Positions 4,987 to 5,439 of a stretch of DNA of 5,439 nucleotides are shown piece by piece. Origin of the DNA: Flavobacteriaceae bacterium. Its GTDB lineage: Bacteria > Bacteroidota > Bacteroidia > Flavobacteriales > Flavobacteriaceae. Every line of letters starts with the position of its first letter. Positions within the stretch are counted from its first letter, which is position 1. Under the pieces are notes generated by a model, which made no database searches, was not told the DNA's origin, and was given only the letters and a program-made list of their open reading frames with translations. The stretch covers positions 1 through 5,439 of the forward strand of contig JACXVH010000112.1 in the NCBI GenBank assembly GCA_014763515.1, read 5' to 3'. The translations under genes were made by a program, and so were the position numbers.

Positions 4987-5439
4987 TTACAGAACCATTT
5001 TTTCAATTGGGCAAACCAAAATTCCTTCTGCTCCAGCTTCTTTTAATTGGTCGATGACTTCCCAAAATTTATCTTCATCAATTACAGAATGTACACTACT
5101 CCAACCTTCTTCGGCTAATGGCATCACTGTTGGACTTTTTAAAACGGGAAGAATTTTGCTGATTTCTGAAATTTTATCATTGGGAACATTCATTAAAATG
5201 TATTTCGATTTTCTCGAACGTAAAACGGCTTGAATTCGGAATTGTAACTTTTGTAATAGTTGTTCGGCTTCCTTTGAAATTCTTGGAGAAACAGCTAAAA
5301 CAGCTTCACTTTTTAAAATTACTTCGACTTCTTTTAAACCGTTTTTAAATAAAGTACTTCCACTAGAAACAATATCTACAATAGCATCGGAAAGTCCGAT
5401 GTTTGGTGCGATTTCAACTGAACCTGAGATTTGGTGAAT
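4987..5439 (-). CDS. hisG: ATP phosphoribosyltransferase HisG, long form (C-terminal fragment)
   Basis: The reading frame is open from the window edge to the TAA at 4989-4987, giving 150 residues; the N-terminal half (roughly 135-150 residues) is outside. HisG condenses PRPP with ATP to give phosphoribosyl-ATP, the first and feedback-controlled step of the pathway. The visible part contains the PRPP-binding signature SDAIVDIVSSGSTL at residues 17-30 of the fragment, then NGLKEVEVI. From about residue 79 (KYILMNVPN) comes the C-terminal regulatory domain that binds histidine in long-form enzymes, ending in GILVCPIEKMVL. This closely follows the E. coli C-terminus (ILVLPIEKM). The regulatory domain means no separate HisZ is needed. 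The internal Met encoded at 5193-5191 is not the start, because conserved sequence continues upstream of it to the edge. Confidence 0.97.
   Translation of the reverse strand: MHQISGSVEIAPNIGLSDAIVDIVSSGSTLFKNGLKEVEVILKSEAVLAVSPRISKEAEQLLQKLQFRIQAVLRSRKSKYILMNVPNDKISEISKILPVLKSPTVMPLAEEGWSSVHSVIDEDKFWEVIDQLKEAGAEGILVCPIEKMVL

Noticed and set aside
4987..5193. A separate 68-residue minus-strand protein starting at the ATG at 5193
   Set aside because: The same frame continues upstream without a stop to the window edge and encodes the HisG PRPP-binding motif, so this is only the C-terminal part of hisG.
4928..5233. Open frame of 101 codons on the + strand over the hisG 3' end
   Set aside because: It lies antisense to hisG and hisD, which both have unmistakable conserved motifs. 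The translation is low-complexity and resembles no known protein.

Overview
This AT-rich window is the middle of a histidine biosynthesis operon, with every gene on the minus strand. In transcription order (high to low coordinates) it holds the 3' part of hisG, then complete hisD, hisC, hisB, hisH and hisA, then the first 14 codons of hisF, which run off the low-coordinate edge. The order hisG-D-C-B-H-A-F matches the classic enterobacterial operon. A hisI/hisIE gene beyond position 1 and the 5' half of hisG beyond position 5439 are expected but not visible. The protein sequences, the A-rich leaders without Shine-Dalgarno sequences, the AT bias and the style of intergenic repeats point to a member of the Bacteroidota, most likely Flavobacterium or a close relative. 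This is inferred from recognition of the sequence, not from a search.

The proteins cover most of the pathway. HisG (long form, with a C-terminal regulatory domain) joins PRPP and ATP. HisA isomerises ProFAR to PRFAR. HisH with HisF forms the glutamine-dependent synthase that yields imidazole glycerol phosphate and AICAR. HisB is a fused bifunctional enzyme: a HAD histidinol-phosphatase followed by imidazoleglycerol-phosphate dehydratase. HisC is the PLP aminotransferase and HisD the zinc-dependent histidinol dehydrogenase. The catalytic residues checked are present in all of them.

The junctions fall into two classes. Three are tight: hisD-hisC is 5 bp apart, hisC-hisB overlaps by 29 bp and hisH-hisA overlaps by 4 bp (ATGA). 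Three are open: hisG-hisD (35 bp), hisB-hisH (77 bp) and hisA-hisF (55 bp). Each open gap contains tandem arrays of degenerate 7-bp words, and the word differs from gap to gap. In the hisB-hisH gap two such arrays face each other and form a 17-bp inverted repeat with one mismatch. A further pair of perfect heptamers lies in the first codons of hisD.

I see no new enzyme system, mobile element, CRISPR array or RNA gene. The points most worth a second look are the gap-specific heptamer arrays, a repeat-like palindrome apparently carried in frame inside hisA, the long hisC-hisB overlap, and the loss of all four zinc ligands in the HisB phosphatase domain.
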